Assembly (NCBI GenBank): GCA_050998805.1
Contig: JBPCPV010000044.1
Span: forward strand, 62,001 to 126,000
Source: JAICKM01 sp050998805
Lineage (GTDB): Bacteria > Chloroflexota > Chloroflexia > QHBQ01 > JAICKM01
Length of the DNA: 64,000 nucleotides
Reading direction: 5' to 3'
Both the position numbers and the translations under genes were made by a program. Below, one piece after another: positions 44,601 to 51,434 of this stretch. The notes under the pieces are model-generated. The model worked only from the letters and a program-made list of their open reading frames with translations. It searched no databases and was not told the DNA's origin. The stretch's first letter is position 1. Each line of letters opens with the position of its first letter.

Positions 44601-45019
44601 AGGCCGGTTGTGCCCGGCACCAGATAGTCGGTCCAACTCGCTCCGCCGTCGGTCGAGTGGTAGACATAGGGCTGGAGGCCGGAGCGGTAGTCGTTCGCGG
44701 AGGCGATCACCCGGCTGTCGGATTCGGGGTCAATCGCGACCGTGTTTCCGTTCTGGTTCGCCGCGTTGTTTAGCGATGCGTCCACGTTCGCGCCGAAGCT
44801 CGGCGGGGTGAGCGGGCCGAAGGCGCGGGATGCCAGGCTCGCGGCCCGCACCGGCGCGGGCGGCACAGCGATCACGCCGGAGATGTGGTGGAGGCGGTCG
44901 GCGATGAGGGTGGGGCCTTCGTTGACCGGCGTCGCCTTCGCAGTATCGCTGAGTGCGATCCAAGAGAGACAGGCGGCCAACAGCAATCCAATCAAGGTGC
45001 GTAGAGTGGTGCGGGTCAT
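41669..45019 (-). CDS. Large secreted BNR-repeat / GATase-like / SLH surface protein
   Basis: A 1116-aa exported protein. The signal peptide is MTRTTLRTLIGLLLAACLSW. A six-bladed BNR propeller has Asp boxes STDGGASW, STDAGASF, STDHGLSW, STDGGQTF, STDNGATW and STDHGLSF. A Thr/Pro linker leads to a ~200-residue Rossmann-like domain (RVLILYSDNGIAPATLRGQI, DYEDGGGIVVAFNFTWG) similar to GATase1/ThuA-like folds. A second TPTDTHTPTDT linker leads to three SLH repeats (TTRSQMVKIV, TRGQLAKIV, TRGQIAKIV). It is a longer sister of the 4198-6687 protein. Catalysis is not demonstrated. Confidence 0.87.
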   Translation of the reverse strand: MTRTTLRTLIGLLLAACLSWIALSDTAKATPVNEGPTLIADRLHHISGVIAVPPAPVRAASLASRAFGPLTPPSFGANVDASLNNAANQNGNTVAIDPESDSRVIASANDYRSGLQPYVYHSTDGGASWTDYLVPGTTGLGYGDPSMAFGRSGYAYFGYLGYQSLCGGQGGMYVSRSTDAGASFSTPYQLAANSNNGQIAVLHDKEYVAADKNPASPYYGNAYEGWTHFAYRAGSNCGDPSTQLDASTILSRSTDHGLSWSTPITASQPISNNNQGTVPAVGLNGEVYLYYLGAQSQGQLNYDTALFSRSTDGGQTFPFFTHIAPITDLPSPLPHAGFRANSFGALAVDQQIPGYLYAVWSDYRTGDADILLSRSTDNGATWGAPLRVNDDPVGNGKDQFFPWVAASPDGKLHVSWLDRREDPGDANYKEYYADSTDHGLSFEPNVGVSTAPSAPGASSFIGDYSGLAATSNLVMPSWTDIRSGTNQNPFVALGTYPPSTATPTAANTSTPTGSPTSTPTLTGTLLTNTPTPTGTPPTSTAAPAGTATLLPTSTPTMQPPTATNTPFPAPSITSTPTATSTPPPTPSSTPVPATATSTPACGPAASHRVLILYSDNGIAPATLRGQIASLPGVSAADLLNAQFVTPAISQLQGYDTVAALNSSPYNDPTGIGNLLADYEDGGGIVVAFNFTWGAGGSGGLGGRWVSSGYSPFTMPGANNYSDGTLGVYTSGHPLMLGVTALNAHWRYSLAPAPGSVQVAAWDDGTPLIVYKGRTVGVSAYVGDGISPPLWSGGFAHLVINAAVWLAVSSCPTATATSTSTSIPTVTGTPTSTSIPTVTRTPTDTSTPTDTRTPTDTPTDTHTPTDTHTPTGTRTPTGTGTPTRTPTDTRTPAASPTGTGTPTASPTACALGFSDVHAADYFYTPVLYLACRSVISGYSDSTFRPYNNTTRSQMVKIVVFGFNRPFTTPTLGSYSFTDVLPTNNFFAVIETAAARGIVSGYTCGGPGEPCDPQMRPYFRPYADVTRGQLAKIVVLTAGWPLLNPVSKSFEDVLRGSTFYTYIQTASAHAIISGYTCGGAGEPCDPQQRPYFRQFNNATRGQIAKIVYGALTGPFDGH

Positions 45020-45076
45020 TGCTTGTCCCCCCTTCATGCCCCTGGTTCGTGACGACGATAGCCTTCGATGCCGGCC

Positions 45077-45085
45077 ATTATAGCA
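45077..45085 (-). promoter_or_regulatory. Extended -10 promoter of the large SLH gene
   Basis: TGC followed by TATAAT on the minus strand (45085-45077) forms an extended -10; no matching -35 is present. It lies ~60 bases upstream of ATG 45019. Confidence 0.5.
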
Positions 45086-45096
45086 CAAGAGGCAAG

Positions 45097-45124
45097 CGCG
45101 CGCGGGGGTGTAACCCCGCGCGCG
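45097..45124. other. GC-only 11-bp hairpin between divergent genes
   Basis: CGCGCGCGGGG (45097-45107) and CCCCGCGCGCG (45114-45124) form a perfect stem with a GGTGTAA-type loop. It sits upstream of the divergent SLH and PspC genes, so it is not at a transcript end. Confidence 0.6.
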
Positions 45125-45192
45125 GAGCTTGCGTATCTATAGCTGGGAATGAAAATCCGACTTTGAGTAGAGTGGAAGGAAGAGGGAACGCA

Positions 45193-45402
45193 ATGACAAA
45201 CACAAGGCGTCTATATCGGAGCATGAGGAACAAGATGATCGGCGGGGTCTGCTCGGGGTTAGCCGACTACTTCGCGGTGGATGTGACGTTGGTGCGGATC
45301 GGTTTCGTGTTCCTCGGCCTGCTGACGCACATCACGGGCATCGCCCTGGTGATCTATCTGGTGCTCTGGGCGATCATGCCGGAAGGCCCGCGCGAGCCGT
45401 AG
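45193..45402 (+). CDS. Small PspC-domain membrane protein
   Basis: A 69-aa protein consisting of one PspC domain: RLYRSMRNKMIGGVCSGLADYF, then membrane helix IGFVFLGLLTHITGIALVIYLVLWAIM. Family members act in envelope stress responses (phage shock), but no pspA or other psp gene is here. ATG 45193 is chosen with AAGGAAGAGGG upstream; the longer open frame is a shadow of the divergent promoter region. Confidence 0.88.
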   Translation: MTNTRRLYRSMRNKMIGGVCSGLADYFAVDVTLVRIGFVFLGLLTHITGIALVIYLVLWAIMPEGPREP

Positions 45403-45424
45403 GTCAGCTAGCGGCTATCAGCGG

Positions 45425-45595
45425 TCAGCATTGAGCATAGGATGTATGCTGAACTTGCTTCGGCGACATTGGTGGGCACCGATCGTCGAACAGCCGCGAT
45501 ATTACCAACGGGATAACCCAAAGCCCGTCAAGCAAGAGGGTCATAAACAGTGCATACGCCCCACATCGCCACCACCCAGGCCGGTACTTCTCCAT
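45425..45595 (-). CDS. Possible 56-aa membrane protein
   Basis: A short ORF with a strong SD (GGAGGTGGGG) before ATG 45595. It begins MEKYRPGWWRCGAYALFMTL and has one hydrophobic helix (ALFMTLLLDGLWVIPLVI), then a polar tail partly made of repeat-like sequence. It matches no family I know. It lies between pspC and the tRNA-Asp promoter. A chance ORF is possible; the SD and membrane helix favour a real gene. Confidence 0.4.
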   Translation of the reverse strand: MEKYRPGWWRCGAYALFMTLLLDGLWVIPLVISRLFDDRCPPMSPKQVQHTSYAQC

Positions 45596-45668
45596 CGCCC
45601 CACCTCCATTGTGGCTTCTTGCTATCCTTAGATGCAAACACCATGCCAAGCTTCATTTCTTCGTTTGC

Positions 45669-45697
45669 TTGACACCCGCCGCCCGATATGCTATTAT
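45669..45697 (+). promoter_or_regulatory. Promoter of tRNA-Asp
   Basis: A perfect TTGACA (45669-45674), 17 bases and TATTAT (45692-45697). The start site near 45704 leaves a ~10-base 5' leader for RNase P. Confidence 0.82.
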
Positions 45698-45714
45698 AGT
45701 CGGGCAACATACTC

Positions 45715-45791
45715 GGAGGCGTGGTGTAGCGGCCTAACATGCAGCCCTGTCAAGGCTGAGATCGCGGGTTCGAATCCCGTCGCTTCCGCCA
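45715..45791 (+). tRNA. tRNA-Asp (GTC)
   Basis: Acceptor stem GGAGGCG/CGCTTCC (one G-T pair), anticodon stem CAGCC/GGCTG with loop CTGTCAA, anticodon GTC at 45749-45751, T arm GGGTTCGAATCCC, discriminator G and an encoded CCA (45789-45791). G73 and GTC are aspartate identity elements. It is 77 bases including CCA. Confidence 0.97.
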
Positions 45792-45800
45792 ACTTGCTCC

Positions 45801-45833
45801 AAGGCGTGAACTCTATGGGGGTCACGCCTTTTT
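45801..45833 (+). terminator. Rho-independent terminator of tRNA-Asp
   Basis: A 9-bp stem AAGGCGTGA (45801-45809) / TCACGCCTT (45822-45830) runs into TTTTT, 10 bases after the tRNA. Confidence 0.9.
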
Positions 45834-45866
45834 AGCCTTTATTCCAAAGCTGAAAGGAGACAGGAG

Positions 45867-46262
45867 ATGAGCTTACATTTCGAGCACGCGGACGACATAC
45901 CGCGCCAACAAGGAGCGCCCGACAATTTCACCGGCACTGCATATTTCCAACCCGTAGCCACCAACGAGGACTGCCAACTCGGCGCTAATCGGGTGACCTT
46001 CGAGAAGGGGGCGCGAACATTCTGGCACGTCCATAGCGGAGAGCAAGTGCTCTACTTCCTCAAGGGGCATGGGCGGGTGCAGGCGCGTGGGAGCCGCGCA
46101 TTGGATGCAATCGAGGGCGACGTAGTGCATGTACCAGCGGGCACCGAGCACTGGCATGGGGCCCACCCCGAAGAAGAGCACGCTATGCAGCATCTCGCTA
46201 ACACCTTTGGAAAGCCCACCTGGCTAGAGCCGGTATCCGAGGAGGAGTATCGGGCGGGCTAG
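45867..46262 (+). CDS. Cupin-domain protein
   Basis: A 131-aa single-cupin protein. Motif 1 GARTFWHVHSGEQVLYFLKG gives H54, H56 and E59, and motif 2 contains GDVVHVPAGTEHWHGA. It probably binds one metal ion. Similar carboxymuconolactone- or quercetinase-type small cupins have varied roles, so function is open. SD AAAGGAGA lies upstream of ATG 45867. Confidence 0.88.
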   Translation: MSLHFEHADDIPRQQGAPDNFTGTAYFQPVATNEDCQLGANRVTFEKGARTFWHVHSGEQVLYFLKGHGRVQARGSRALDAIEGDVVHVPAGTEHWHGAHPEEEHAMQHLANTFGKPTWLEPVSEEEYRAG

Positions 46263-46327
46263 CTGTCAGGTTCGGCGCGCTCACTTTTCAGGATTAGTCA
46301 GACTCCCGCAGAAAGGATCTCAGGCCC

Positions 46328-46768
46328 ATGAACGAAGCCGCGATCACCGAATACATCACCGACACGTTTGACGGTGTCGATCTAGTCGTCGCGTCGGGCG
46401 ACACCTTCTTTTTCTACAACCCCGTTAGCGAGTTGCCGCCGGATCATATGTTTCCGTTCGTCACACTCGTGACCAGCGATATCAATGACCAGTTCTCTGA
46501 TCTGAACCGCCCGTCGGTCTTCCGGCTGAACATCGGCGTCAGCAAGCAGACCTATCGCTCGTTGTTCGGCGCAGGTGGTGGCGATGACAGCGCCTACGAC
46601 TTCACCGCCTTAGATCAGTTAATGCCGCACCCCGTGTACGGGCGGATGTATTGGGTCTGTGTGCTCAACCCCAGCGATGCAAGGTTCCAAGAAGCGGTGC
46701 GGCCATTGCTGGCCGAGGCTTATGATATGGCCGTCGGAAAGTTCGCTAGACGTGCCGCCCGCAGGTGA
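46328..46768 (+). CDS. DUF6194 family protein
   Basis: A 146-aa protein. GDTFFFYNP, FVTLVTSDI, RPSVFRLNIGVSKQTYRSLFG and DFTALDQLMPHPVYG with WVCVLNPS match a family common in Actinobacteria, annotated only as DUF6194. It is a soluble alpha/beta protein of unknown function. AAAGGATCTCAG precedes ATG 46328. It converges with glcF. Confidence 0.8.
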   Translation: MNEAAITEYITDTFDGVDLVVASGDTFFFYNPVSELPPDHMFPFVTLVTSDINDQFSDLNRPSVFRLNIGVSKQTYRSLFGAGGGDDSAYDFTALDQLMPHPVYGRMYWVCVLNPSDARFQEAVRPLLAEAYDMAVGKFARRAARR

Positions 46769-46777
46769 GTCCCGCTA

Positions 46778-48130
46778 TCATTTAGTCCACCCTCTCGGCA
46801 TCACTCCCCGTATCGAAGCGTCCACCAGCTCCACCGTATGCACCACCGGCAACCGGCTGCCTGCACGACCCAGCCCGCCCCTGATCTGCATTATGCAGCC
46901 GGGGTTGCCGGTCGCGATCAGGTCCGCCGGGGTGGAGAGGATATGCCCGGCCTTGCGGTCGCCGAGGTCGGTCGCGGCGGCCGGTTCGACCAGGTTATAG
47001 ATGCCCGCCGAGCCGCAGCAGATGGCCGCCTCGGGGATCTCGACAAGCTCGAGTTGCGGTATGCTTCTCAGCACCTTGCGCGGCGCGTCCCTGATGCCCT
47101 GGGCGTGTTGCAAGTGGCAGGCGTCGTGGTAGGCCACGCGCAGAGGTAGCGGCAGGCGGGGGGCGCGAGGTTCGAGTTCGGCCAGGATCTCGGTGATGTC
47201 GCGGCACTTCTCGGAGAAGGCGCGGGCGCGCTCGACGTATGCCGGGTCGTCGGCCAACAGCCGGGCGTAATCCTTCATCGTCGAGCCACAGCCTGCGGCG
47301 TTGATCACGATGCTGTCCACGCCTGCGCGCTCGAAGGCGTCTATCGTCCGCCGCGCCCTGTCGAGCGCACCATCCTCCTGCCCCGCGTGCAGCATCAGCG
47401 CGCCGCAACAGCCCTGCCCCGGCGGTATGATCACCTCGCAGCCCTCTGCGGACAGCACCCGCGCCGTCGCCGCGTTCACTCCGGGGAAGAAGACGCCCTG
47501 CACACAACCGAGCAGCAGCCCGACCCGCCGCCTCCGCACACCTCTCGCCGCCACCCGCTCCGGTACGCGCGCCCTCAGCGCCCTCAGCGACACCGACGGC
47601 ATCAGCGACTCCGCTGCTCTGATGCGCGGCGGCAACCTCTCCATGATCCCGCTTCGCCGCAGCGCCCGCCGCAGCCCCGACGCCTGGTAGAGCAGCGTGG
47701 GCAGCGCGAAGGCCCGCAGCCGGTTGCGGTGGGGCAAGATCGTGAACAGCAGCCGACGGAACAGGCGGTCGCCGGGCGTGCGCCGGTAGTGGCGCTCTAT
47801 CTGCGGGCGCGTCGCCTCGATCAGGCTGCCGTATTGCACCCCCGACGGGCACGCGGTCACGCAGGCCATGCAGCCGAGGCAGCGGTCGAAGTGCTGCACA
47901 TAAGTCGGGGTCATCTCCGCCCGCCCCTCGACGCCCATCTCCATCAAGTAGATCCGCCCGCGCGGCGAGTCCATCTCCTCGCCCCAGAGCAGATACGTCG
48001 GGCAGGTGGGCAGGCAGAACCCGCAATGCACGCAATCCTCTATCAGGTCGAGTGACGGCGGGCGCTTGCCGTCGAAGATGCTGATCGGCCGCTCGGGGTT
48101 GGACGGGGTGAGCAGGTGTTCGTGGTCCAT
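46778..48130 (-). CDS. glcF: Glycolate oxidase iron-sulfur subunit GlcF
   Basis: A 450-aa protein with two [4Fe-4S] ferredoxin motifs (CVHCGFCLPTCP, CLGCMACVTACP) and two CCG domains (PGQGCCGALMLHAG ... NAAGCGS and AYHDACHLQHAQG ... ICCGSAGIY). It carries electrons from the flavin subunits to the respiratory chain. It starts 1 base after the glcE stop. Confidence 0.94.
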   Translation of the reverse strand: MDHEHLLTPSNPERPISIFDGKRPPSLDLIEDCVHCGFCLPTCPTYLLWGEEMDSPRGRIYLMEMGVEGRAEMTPTYVQHFDRCLGCMACVTACPSGVQYGSLIEATRPQIERHYRRTPGDRLFRRLLFTILPHRNRLRAFALPTLLYQASGLRRALRRSGIMERLPPRIRAAESLMPSVSLRALRARVPERVAARGVRRRRVGLLLGCVQGVFFPGVNAATARVLSAEGCEVIIPPGQGCCGALMLHAGQEDGALDRARRTIDAFERAGVDSIVINAAGCGSTMKDYARLLADDPAYVERARAFSEKCRDITEILAELEPRAPRLPLPLRVAYHDACHLQHAQGIRDAPRKVLRSIPQLELVEIPEAAICCGSAGIYNLVEPAAATDLGDRKAGHILSTPADLIATGNPGCIMQIRGGLGRAGSRLPVVHTVELVDASIRGVMPRGWTK

Positions 48131-48131
48131 T

Positions 48132-49397
48132 TCAGATACCGCCCACGAACCGCCCGGGGTTCAGCGTCCGCCGTGGGTCGAACTCCGCCTTCACCCGCCG
48201 CATCAGCGGCAAGGCATCGCCCGCCGCGCCCCAGGCGTCGAGGCCCGGCTTCATCTCCGGCGGGCAGTCGAGCACTACCACCGAGCCGCCCGCCGCCGCA
48301 AGAGCCGCCCGCAGCGCAGAAAGAGCCGCCGGAAGCGCAGGCCCGTCGCCCTCCAGCCGCAACGTCGCAACACCGACCGCCTGCGCGACCAGTCTCCAGC
48401 CGAGGCCGCAGGCCGCCGCGACCTCCGCGACCTGCACGCATAGCCGCCCCATCTCTGCGGGCAGCACGCCGAGCTTGCAGACCAGGGCCGCCCCTTCGCC
48501 TTCCCACAGCGCCTCCCGCGCCCGCCAGACCTCCGGCCCCGCCCCCACGGCTTCACCGCATCCGGCTGCCCGCACGATCGCGCACAGCATGGCGATCTGC
48601 CCGTCGAGCGCCGCTGCTATCCCCTCGATGTGAACGTCCACCGCCGGTGCCATGTCGCCGGAGGCGCGGAACTGCACGCCGGTCGGCACCAGGGACGAGT
48701 CCGCGATTCCGCGTAGCAGGCCGGTCGCCTCCGCTGTGCCCGGAGCGCCGATGCTGAACGAAAGAGTGTCGGCGGGCATCGGGTGCAGCCGGAAGGTCGC
48801 CTCGGTGATCACCCCCAGCGTGCCGAGCGCGCCGGTCATTAGCTTCGGCAGATCATACCCCGCCACGTTCTTGACCACCTTGCCCCCGCTTTTCGCCAGC
48901 GTGCCGTCCGGCAGCGCCACGGTCACGCCAAGCACCAGATCGCGCAGGCTGCCGAAGCGTGCTCGAAGGCTGCCGCTGTCGTTAGTCGCCAGCATGCCGC
49001 CGACGGTCGCACGCTCCGGCCAGAGCGGGTCGAGCGCCAGGCGCTGCCCTTGTTCCGCGAGCGCGCTCTGCAAACGTGCCACGGTGCAACCGGCCTGCAC
49101 AGTCGCGGTCATGTCGCCCCATGCGTGTTCGAGCAGCGCATCGAGCCGCCGCATCTCGAGCAGCAGGTCCGCGGCCTCCGGCTGGTTGCCCCACGTCAGC
49201 TTCGTCCCGCTCCCGCGCGGCACGACTACCGCCCCCGCCGCATCGGCCCGCGCCAGCAGTGCAGCCACCTCCTCGGCGCTGCCCGGCGCGACGGCCCAGG
49301 CGGGGGTAACACCGTCTACGGCGTCAGCCGGTGTTGCAGGGCGGACATGATCCGCTCCGACAATAGCGGCGAGTTCGGCGGCGAAGCTGATCAACAA
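48132..49397 (-). CDS. glcE: Glycolate oxidase FAD-binding subunit GlcE
   Basis: A 421-aa protein with a PCMH/BBE-type FAD domain: VVPRGSGTKLTWG, MTATVQAGCTVARLQ, GGMLATNDSGSLRARFG, KNVAGYDLPKLMTGALGTLG, and C-terminal FDPRRTLNPGRF. The start is TTG 49397 with GAGGAA upstream; no ATG fits. It is paired with glcF and with the distant glcD. Confidence 0.93.
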   Translation of the reverse strand: MLISFAAELAAIVGADHVRPATPADAVDGVTPAWAVAPGSAEEVAALLARADAAGAVVVPRGSGTKLTWGNQPEAADLLLEMRRLDALLEHAWGDMTATVQAGCTVARLQSALAEQGQRLALDPLWPERATVGGMLATNDSGSLRARFGSLRDLVLGVTVALPDGTLAKSGGKVVKNVAGYDLPKLMTGALGTLGVITEATFRLHPMPADTLSFSIGAPGTAEATGLLRGIADSSLVPTGVQFRASGDMAPAVDVHIEGIAAALDGQIAMLCAIVRAAGCGEAVGAGPEVWRAREALWEGEGAALVCKLGVLPAEMGRLCVQVAEVAAACGLGWRLVAQAVGVATLRLEGDGPALPAALSALRAALAAAGGSVVVLDCPPEMKPGLDAWGAAGDALPLMRRVKAEFDPRRTLNPGRFVGGI

Positions 49398-49463
49398 TCT
49401 CTATTTCCTCAGCACCACATCATCCTTCGCGCCTTCGCGTCTGCGCGGTCGAACGTCCCCAAC

Positions 49464-49472
49464 ATTGTACCA
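49464..49472 (-). promoter_or_regulatory. Extended -10 promoter of glcEF
   Basis: TGG followed by TACAAT on the minus strand (49472-49464), about 65 bases upstream of the glcE TTG. No good -35. Confidence 0.45.
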
Positions 49473-49489
49473 TACTCCGGTTGGCAACA

Positions 49490-49533
49490 GAAACACCACA
49501 GGAGCCTGCGGGTGCGGGCCTCTGCGGTGTTTC
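49490..49533 (-). terminator. Hairpin terminator after the ferritin-like pair
   Basis: GAAACACC (49490-49497) pairs with GGTGTTTC (49526-49533), extended by CAG/CTG after one mismatch. On the minus strand the stem runs into GTTTCTGTT. It separates the ferritin-like genes from glcEF. Confidence 0.6.
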
Positions 49534-49561
49534 TTGAGATGCATCGGATATACTGTGGCCG

Positions 49562-50503
49562 TTAGGCTTCGGTATTTCCTTCCTCTGCGCTGTCGGGCTG
49601 CTGCCGCTTGCGGAAGCGCAGCATGGCCCCGGCACCGGCCGCGCCAAGCCCTGCGAGGAGCCACCAGGGAGTCCCATCGGCGGGAGCACCCGTGGTCGGC
49701 ATACCCGGCGGCACCGGGCTGCATTCGACTAGGGGACCGCCCGGAGTTCGATAGATCACGCCGGTTGGATCGATAGCGCCTGCCCCTGGGTAGGTGATCG
49801 CCAGCCCACTGCCGCCGATGATCCCCTTCTGCTGGAGCCGGGCATAGAACTCGGCGACCGTGCCGAAGAGAGCCGGAGCGAAGGCGTGGTCGTTCGCCGG
49901 ACGACTGCCGAGGGCGTGGTTCGCCAGCAGCCGGTGCTCCGCTTCCTCGGCAGCGAATTGGAAGTTCGCTTTGAGCAGGTCGATGCGTTGTTCCCGCGTG
50001 AAGGTGTGCATCGAAGCCATCACGGCCGCGATCGCCGCGTCTTCGAGTTCCACGAGATCCTTAAAGAGCGCCTTCGGGTTCGCGAATATCGAGGTGTCCT
50101 CGATGTGGAAGGTTTCCGTCCGCAGCTTGCCGCCGGCAGCCTTCAGGAAGTCGAGGTGGAACTGTTCCTCGGCCCGCACTCCGGTGAGGATCTTCAACAC
50201 CATAGGGGGGATGGCGGGGCTGTAGTTGCCTTTGGCGGCGTTGTCGAGTATCGTGCCGACGAGTGTCACCCCAAAGGCTTCGTTAGTCGCCAGGATGTCC
50301 AAGATGTCCTGGACCTGCTCCGGCTCCCCCGCCGCCGGCGCGTGGTTCCAGAGGCGGGCAGCTTCGGCCGTCGCCGGGCGCAGAAGCCCCGTCCCCGACA
50401 GGGTCAGGCCGATGCCGAGGACGCCGAGGCCCTTGAGCAGATCACGTCGTGAGAAGCGCCCCTCCGTCAGGAAGTCCAGGGGATCGTGTTTGTTCGGGTC
50501 CAT
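49562..50503 (-). CDS. Exported ferritin-like protein with Tat signal and MPxTG anchor
   Basis: A 313-aa protein. The twin-arginine signal is RFSRRDLLKGLGVLGIGLTL. A ferritin-like four-helix domain follows, with ILATNEAFGVTLVGTIL, GVRAEEQFHLDFL and FAAEEAEHRLLANHAL, where Glu and His could bind metal. The tail has YPGAGAIDPTGV, then MPTTG (268-272), a helix (WWLLAGLGAAGAGAML) and RFRKRQQ. It is a paralogue of the next gene upstream. SD AAAGGAG precedes ATG 50503. The function is unknown; oxidative or metal stress is a guess. Confidence 0.86.
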   Translation of the reverse strand: MDPNKHDPLDFLTEGRFSRRDLLKGLGVLGIGLTLSGTGLLRPATAEAARLWNHAPAAGEPEQVQDILDILATNEAFGVTLVGTILDNAAKGNYSPAIPPMVLKILTGVRAEEQFHLDFLKAAGGKLRTETFHIEDTSIFANPKALFKDLVELEDAAIAAVMASMHTFTREQRIDLLKANFQFAAEEAEHRLLANHALGSRPANDHAFAPALFGTVAEFYARLQQKGIIGGSGLAITYPGAGAIDPTGVIYRTPGGPLVECSPVPPGMPTTGAPADGTPWWLLAGLGAAGAGAMLRFRKRQQPDSAEEGNTEA

Positions 50504-50532
50504 AGATTGCTCTCCTTTCATGGGCTTCACGT

Positions 50533-51216
50533 TCAGGGCGTGAGCTGGCCGACGCCGGTGGTGTCGATCGCGCCGGGGCCGGGATAGGTGATCTGCGTGC
50601 CGTTGCCGCCGATAAAGCCGAGCTTCTGGAGCGCGTCCCCAGCTTCGCCGACGTTGTTGAACAACGCCTGCTGGAAGGCGATGTCGTTCGGTAGGCCCGT
50701 GATGATCCCAGCCTCGACCGCGAAGAAGCGGGCGGCCACCCGGTGCTCGGCTTCGACCGACCCGATGGCGAGGGCCACCTGGACCAGATCCGGCTCGCCG
50801 AGGATGCCAAACTCCTGTGCCGCCGCCAGGTAAGCCCCGATAAAGAGTTCTTCCAGCGTGATCAGCATCTTCAGGAAGGTCGGCACATCGGTGATGAGGT
50901 TCGGGTCGGGGAAGGTGAAGGTGGTGGTCAGGGGCTTCGCGCCCGCCCCGGTGAGGAACAGATAGTGGGCCTGCTCCTCCGCGCGCGCCGCCGTTAGCGC
51001 TTGGATGTGCTCGGCGTTCAGCGCCAGTTGCCCACCGGCAGCGTTGGCGAGGGCGGCCCCGAGGGCCGTCACCGCGAAGGCTTCGGCCGTCGCCGCGATA
51101 TTGATGATGTCTTGGCCGCTTTCACACGCGGCGGCCACGCGCGCCAGGGTGCTGCTCGCGGACGAGGGAAGTCCCTGGCGCGCCACGCCGTGCGCGCTCT
51201 GCTGCATTGGTTTCAT
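50533..51216 (-). CDS. Ferritin-like domain protein
   Basis: A 227-aa paralogue of the neighbouring Tat protein. It shares TAARAEEQAHYLFLTGAG, ALAIGSVEAEHRVAARFF and the terminal YPGPGAIDTTGVGQL. It lacks a Tat signal and the C-terminal anchor, so it may be cytoplasmic or held by its partner. SD AGGAGG is before ATG 51216. The gap to the next gene is 29 bases. Confidence 0.84.
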   Translation of the reverse strand: MKPMQQSAHGVARQGLPSSASSTLARVAAACESGQDIINIAATAEAFAVTALGAALANAAGGQLALNAEHIQALTAARAEEQAHYLFLTGAGAKPLTTTFTFPDPNLITDVPTFLKMLITLEELFIGAYLAAAQEFGILGEPDLVQVALAIGSVEAEHRVAARFFAVEAGIITGLPNDIAFQQALFNNVGEAGDALQKLGFIGGNGTQITYPGPGAIDTTGVGQLTP

Positions 51217-51361
51217 GCGGATGTCCTCCTTAGAAAAGCGTAGTCACTAGCCGGTAGTCCCGTCGGGGGCCTCCATACACTCCCGTGCGGTGATTGAATC
51301 ATCGGCTACTATCTAGACTATCATGCCCCCGGAAATATTCCCCGCTGGTCGCTGCCTACAG

Positions 51362-51398
51362 TAATGGGTCACTTGTGTCGGTGACAAGTGACCCATTA
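51362..51398. other. Perfect 15-bp inverted repeat downstream of glcD
   Basis: TAATGGGTCACTTGT (51362-51376) and ACAAGTGACCCATTA (51384-51398) with loop GTCGGTG. It lies 37-73 bases past the glcD stop on the minus strand and ~150 bases before the ferritin-like start. No T-run follows on either strand, so terminator, operator and processing site are all possible. Confidence 0.75.
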
Positions 51399-51434
51399 GC
51401 AATTTGCCGGAGAGAAGACTTTTATATGCTGCGC

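Noticed and set aside
45097..45124. Hairpin as a terminator
   Set aside because: It lies between two divergent gene starts and has no T-run, so no transcript is expected to end there.
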